A stretch of 33,245 nucleotides of DNA from JACROF01 sp964533055. Lineage in GTDB: Bacteria; Patescibacteriota; Microgenomatia; Levybacterales; UBA12049. Shown piece by piece: positions 30,349 to 33,245 of the stretch; position 1 is the stretch's first letter, and the number at the start of each line of letters is the position of its first letter. The translations under genes were made by a program, and so were the position numbers. The stretch lies in assembly GCA_964533055.1 (NCBI GenBank), contig CAZHKZ010000009.1, forward strand, positions 1 through 33,245, read 5' to 3'. The notes under the pieces were generated by a model, which saw only the letters and a list, made by a program, of their open reading frames with translations, was not told where the DNA came from and did no database searches.

Positions 30349-30532
30349 TATAAAAATCTACACAACTGTACTCTCCACCTTTCTTCATCAACTACTCGGA
30401 GTAAGTGTGGGGTGTCGATATTCTGAGACCTGTTCACGCTATGCCGGAAGAGTCATAGTGGAGTATGGTATACTATGTGGACTGCGTTTGAGTATGAAGC
30501 GACTTGCCTCTTGTCATCCCTTCGCAAAATAG
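30326..30532 (+). CDS. yidD: YidD-family membrane protein insertion efficiency factor
   Basis: 68 aa from a TTG at 30326, 6 bases after AAAGGAG; a second TTG at 30323 is too near that site. It carries the YidD pattern: hydrophobic helix (LLIFSIKIYTTVLSTFLHQL), then GVSVGCRYSETCSRYAG with the conserved cysteines, and a final KRLASCHPF. The family associates with the inner membrane and helps YidC. It overlaps rnpA by 23 bases, a common coupling, and lies 6 bases before yidC. Confidence 0.92.
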   Translation: MKKLLIFSIKIYTTVLSTFLHQLLGVSVGCRYSETCSRYAGRVIVEYGILCGLRLSMKRLASCHPFAK

Positions 30533-30538
30533 ATACCT

Positions 30539-31432
30539 ATGGGAGATATATTTACACTACTTTTGGTCCAACCAATTACAAATGTTCTTGTCGCAATCTA
30601 TCAAGGACTTATCTATCTGCATGTCCCCTATGCGCTTGGTTTCTCTATCATTCTTTTGACAGTTGTCATCCGACTTCTTCTCTACCCACTAATGGGGGCT
30701 CAGCTTCGCTCAATGAAGAAGATGCAACTTCTTAACCCTAAGCTTGCAGAGCTTAAGACACTTTATAAAAAGAATCCACAGAGACTTCAAGCTGAAACAA
30801 TGCTTCTTTATAAAGAGCATGGTATTAATCCAGCAGCTGGGTGCTTACCTCTCATTGTTCAACTCCCTTTGATCTGGGGTCTTTACTCAGTGCTGCAGCA
30901 TGCAGTATCTCAAACAAAGCTTGCAGACGTAAATCACCTTGTTTATTCAGAGTCTCTGAAGCTTTCAAAGATGTGGGATACTCAATTCTTTGGCCTTCCA
31001 TTAGGACAGACCCCAGGGAAGCTTATTGCTACGGTTGGGGTTGGGATTCTTTTGATCCCAATTCTCACTGGGGTATCTCAATTTATTCAGACAAAGATGA
31101 CTACGCCAAAGCCAGCTCCGAAGAATGATTCAGATAAAAAGACAGCTGGTCAGCCAGACTTTGCAACTGCGTTTCAGACTCAATCTCTCTACATCTTCCC
31201 TTTTATGATTGGCTTCTTTTCCTTCACATTTCCAGTTGGATTATCTCTCTACTGGATTACGTTCACGGTTTTTGGTATCATACAGCAGTATTTGATGCAG
31301 AAAGAGAAGCAATTCGCTCCAGTAACAGAGCCAGCTATCTCTGCTTCGACAAAGAAATCAAAGACTAAGAAAGCTAAATCTGTAGATGCAGTTATAGTCA
31401 AGACACCAAAGAAGAAAACTAAATCAAAATAA
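30539..31432 (+). CDS. yidC: Membrane protein insertase YidC/Oxa1/SpoIIIJ
   Basis: A 297-aa protein of the short, Gram-positive-like type without the large periplasmic domain. The first span enters ITNVLVAIYQGLIYLHV, and the conserved Arg of the hydrophilic groove is R45 in LLTVVIRLLLYPL. The cytosolic helical hairpin (QLRSMKKMQLLNPKLAELK) and the later spans (CLPLIVQLPLIWGLYSVL, FPFMIGFFSFTFPVGLSLYW) are typical. The Lys-rich tail probably contacts ribosomes. Such a protein inserts membrane proteins, and could serve the many small spans encoded by the secretion locus. No lipobox is seen, unlike SpoIIIJ. Confidence 0.97.
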   Translation: MGDIFTLLLVQPITNVLVAIYQGLIYLHVPYALGFSIILLTVVIRLLLYPLMGAQLRSMKKMQLLNPKLAELKTLYKKNPQRLQAETMLLYKEHGINPAAGCLPLIVQLPLIWGLYSVLQHAVSQTKLADVNHLVYSESLKLSKMWDTQFFGLPLGQTPGKLIATVGVGILLIPILTGVSQFIQTKMTTPKPAPKNDSDKKTAGQPDFATAFQTQSLYIFPFMIGFFSFTFPVGLSLYWITFTVFGIIQQYLMQKEKQFAPVTEPAISASTKKSKTKKAKSVDAVIVKTPKKKTKSK

Positions 31433-31433
31433 T

Positions 31434-31910
31434 ATGAATAACGAATTAACACCAATTACAGCTGAGGATATCGCTATTATCACAGCAACTGCAGAAGAGT
31501 TGATCAAGACTCTTGAGTTGCAAGCAGAAGTAGAAGTAGTCTCTCATGAGACAACTGCTGAAGTTATTTTAAAAACTGAGGAAAGTGGCATTATTATCGG
31601 GTATCACGGCGAGGTTCTTGAAGCCTTCCAGCTCCTTCTCTCATTGATGGTTTCAAGAAAAGCAGGACATTTTATGAGACTTTCTGTTGAAGTTGGTGAT
31701 TACAAGAAGAATAGAAGTGAGTATCTTGAAAGCCTCGCTCAGCAAACAAAAGAGAAAGTCCTTGAAGAAGGAAGGCCACATACGCTATCATCCCTTAAGT
31801 CTTGGGAGAGAAGAGTTGTTCACATGATCCTTCAAGACGATCAAGATGTTATTTCTGAATCAATGGGCGAAGGCAAAGACAGGGTTCTCGTCATCAAGCC
31901 TCGAGAATAA
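31434..31910 (+). CDS. jag: Jag/KhpB-like KH-R3H RNA-binding protein
   Basis: A 158-aa protein starting 1 base after the yidC stop. A KH domain lies at about 35-85 with IIIGYHGEVLEAFQLLLS (the GxxG loop is GYHG), then an R3H domain at about 100-158 (ERRVVHMILQDDQDVISESM, then GKDRVLVIKP). The N-terminal Jag domain found in Bacillus-type proteins is missing, leaving a short acidic lead. The protein is a cytosolic RNA binder linked to membrane and wall growth in Firmicutes. The yidC-jag order is conserved. Confidence 0.94.
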   Translation: MNNELTPITAEDIAIITATAEELIKTLELQAEVEVVSHETTAEVILKTEESGIIIGYHGEVLEAFQLLLSLMVSRKAGHFMRLSVEVGDYKKNRSEYLESLAQQTKEKVLEEGRPHTLSSLKSWERRVVHMILQDDQDVISESMGEGKDRVLVIKPRE

Positions 31911-33171
31911 ATCAGCCTTCTTCCTTTTCCTCCTCTATCTTTTTTTCACTATCTCCCAATTTGGAATTCATTTTTGGCCAGAGTTTGCATTCATCGATGG
32001 AATAAGATCCGACTATCTCTCCCCCACTCTTTATTTTTCAGATCTCATATTCATTGCATTATTTTTAGTTAAATTTAAAGATCTATCAAGATCTTTTCAA
32101 ACAATTGCTGCTAAGGCTATTATCACTATCACTGCCCTGTTACTTATTCGATGCTTTTTTCAAGACTCAATACTTCTTGGGGCATATGTACTCTTAAGAA
32201 TTATTCAAGCTGTTTATATTACCTGGCTTGCTAGTAGCTTCTTCTCAGAAAGAAGGTATTATAAAAGTCTTTCGTTCACGATCGCCATCTCTCTTTTGGT
32301 TGTGAGCATCTTAACTTTCATGCAGTGGATACATCATGGCTCTATCGGAGGCCTTTGGTATCTTATGGGAGAGAGAACGTTCAATGGGTCAACACCAGGT
32401 ATTGCCAATGCTTCATTACTTGGGAATCTTGTTCTTCGTCCCTATGCCACATTTCCACACCCAAATGTCTTGGGTGGATTTATTGTGATATTTCTTTTTT
32501 ACCTCATTGTGTTTCTTAGGGATCAACTAGTTTCCAAAAAAGAATTGGTGTTTTTTCTCGTCATTATTCTACTGTCAATCTGTTCGCTATTTCTGACGAT
32601 GAGTCGGTCAGCACTCGGTGCTGCTGGTGCAATTATCATGATGCTAGCAATTCAAAACCGTGAAAAAATTGGGGTAAAAATAATGTTGATAAGTATTCTC
32701 GCTCTAATAGGTGGGGTGCTCGTTAATCCCGTACTAGCAAGCCGTTTCATGTATTTTTCGTCGGAAGATTCTGCTTTGAGCACGAGGATAACTTTATTTC
32801 ACGACGCAGTTACACTTTTAAAATCTCATTTGATTTTTGGAGTAGGACTTGGCGAGTTCTTGCCGGCACTGCAGAGAGAGCTGTCGCCAAAATTTAGCAT
32901 GCTTCAGCCAGTCCATAATTCTGTGCTGCTTTTTATCACCGAGCTAGGACTGCCTGGAATTGCCGTTGTAGTCCTAGGATGGATCTACGGAGTTAAGATA
33001 TATTTTATGAGCTGGATGCTTAGGAGAGAGAAAGTTCTCGTTCTCGTAGCAATAATTATAATTGGAAGTCTGGATCATTATTTTTACTCACTTCAACAGG
33101 GCCGAGTTCTTTTGGGTCTAGTACTAGGATTTCTCCTTGTAAAAATGCCAAGTTCCCCCAGCGTAAAGTGA
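31846..33171 (+). CDS. O-antigen ligase/WzyC-like polytopic membrane protein
   Basis: 441 aa with about 10-12 membrane spans. The TFPHPNVLGGFIVIFLFYL segment, then LFLTMSRSALGA and a long loop leading to GVGLGEFLPALQ and PVHNSVLLFITELGLPG, are typical of the O-antigen ligase/polymerase (Wzy_C) superfamily. Such proteins join or polymerise lipid-linked glycans at the outer face of the membrane. The only candidate start I see is the ATG at 31846, which overlaps jag by 65 bases, an unusually long overlap; the true start could be a non-standard codon nearer 31911. Substrate is unknown; a surface glycan role is likely. Confidence 0.85.
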   Translation: MLFLNQWAKAKTGFSSSSLENKSAFFLFLLYLFFTISQFGIHFWPEFAFIDGIRSDYLSPTLYFSDLIFIALFLVKFKDLSRSFQTIAAKAIITITALLLIRCFFQDSILLGAYVLLRIIQAVYITWLASSFFSERRYYKSLSFTIAISLLVVSILTFMQWIHHGSIGGLWYLMGERTFNGSTPGIANASLLGNLVLRPYATFPHPNVLGGFIVIFLFYLIVFLRDQLVSKKELVFFLVIILLSICSLFLTMSRSALGAAGAIIMMLAIQNREKIGVKIMLISILALIGGVLVNPVLASRFMYFSSEDSALSTRITLFHDAVTLLKSHLIFGVGLGEFLPALQRELSPKFSMLQPVHNSVLLFITELGLPGIAVVVLGWIYGVKIYFMSWMLRREKVLVLVAIIIIGSLDHYFYSLQQGRVLLGLVLGFLLVKMPSSPSVK

Positions 33172-33245
33172 AAAATATAAGAATAGTTGGTGTGCAGAAA
33201 GGCTGATGACTCAGTGTATTTTGAAAATTCCTCGAAATGGCAAAG

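Noticed and set aside
1..33245. CRISPR arrays, transposases, integrases or att sites
   Set aside because: No regular spacer-repeat array and no such enzyme motif was seen. The pilin core repeats are coding paralogues, and the tRNA-trailing hairpins show no target duplication.

Overview
The window looks like a chromosomal segment around the replication origin of a Candidate Phyla Radiation (Patescibacteria) bacterium. This placement is inference. It rests on a PrgI/VirB4/TrbC-type secretion cluster built from CPR-style parts, many small membrane-anchored proteins of no recognised family, tRNA genes without encoded CCA, very tight gene spacing and moderate GC. TGA is used as a stop (comF, GIY-YIG gene), so the UGA-glycine code of Gracilibacteria and Absconditabacteria is unlikely. 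I cannot name a class or species.

Layout. 1-755: comF-like phosphoribosyltransferase on the minus strand. 820-3118: a small helical protein and a large proline-rich protein. 3160-5803: a non-coding-RNA-rich block with four tRNA-Ser genes (GGA, GCT, CGA, TGA, the usual full bacterial set), one tRNA-Arg with the unusual anticodon GCG, a GIY-YIG protein, an Hsp20 gene with a CIRCE operator on its promoter, a Nudix hydrolase and a small membrane protein. 5939-26991: a large type IV secretion-like locus. It holds a VirB6-like polytopic protein, a 1011-aa unknown protein, a degenerate AAA-type ATPase fused to an OmpR-type DNA-binding domain, six proteins carrying a TrbC/VirB2-like pilin domain, a second small-plus-large protein pair, a PrgI-like fusion, a VirB4 N-domain-like protein, the VirB4 ATPase, a 977-aa membrane-anchored protein with two lysozyme-like regions, a secreted HExxH protein and two single-span membrane proteins. 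26988-33171: the classical origin region, with dnaN and dnaA on the minus strand and rpmH, rnpA, yidD, yidC, jag and an O-antigen-ligase-like gene on the plus strand. DnaA boxes lie on both sides of dnaA.

How it may work together (inference): VirB4 would power assembly of a VirB2-like fibre from several pilin variants through a PrgI/VirB6 membrane channel. The lysozyme-like protein and metallopeptidase would act on the cell wall or outside the cell. The AAA-wHTH protein sits divergently next to the pilin operon and could control it. I see no relaxase, VirD4 coupling protein, integrase or att site in the window, so a mobile conjugative element is not supported here. Attachment, secretion or DNA uptake are alternatives.

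A window-wide feature is that many genes have a -10 box only 6-9 bases before the start codon, implying leaderless mRNAs. This pattern helped choose several starts. The only gene-poor stretches are the tRNA block and the 252-base dnaN-dnaA gap. The last 74 bases (33172-33245) hold nothing I can identify.
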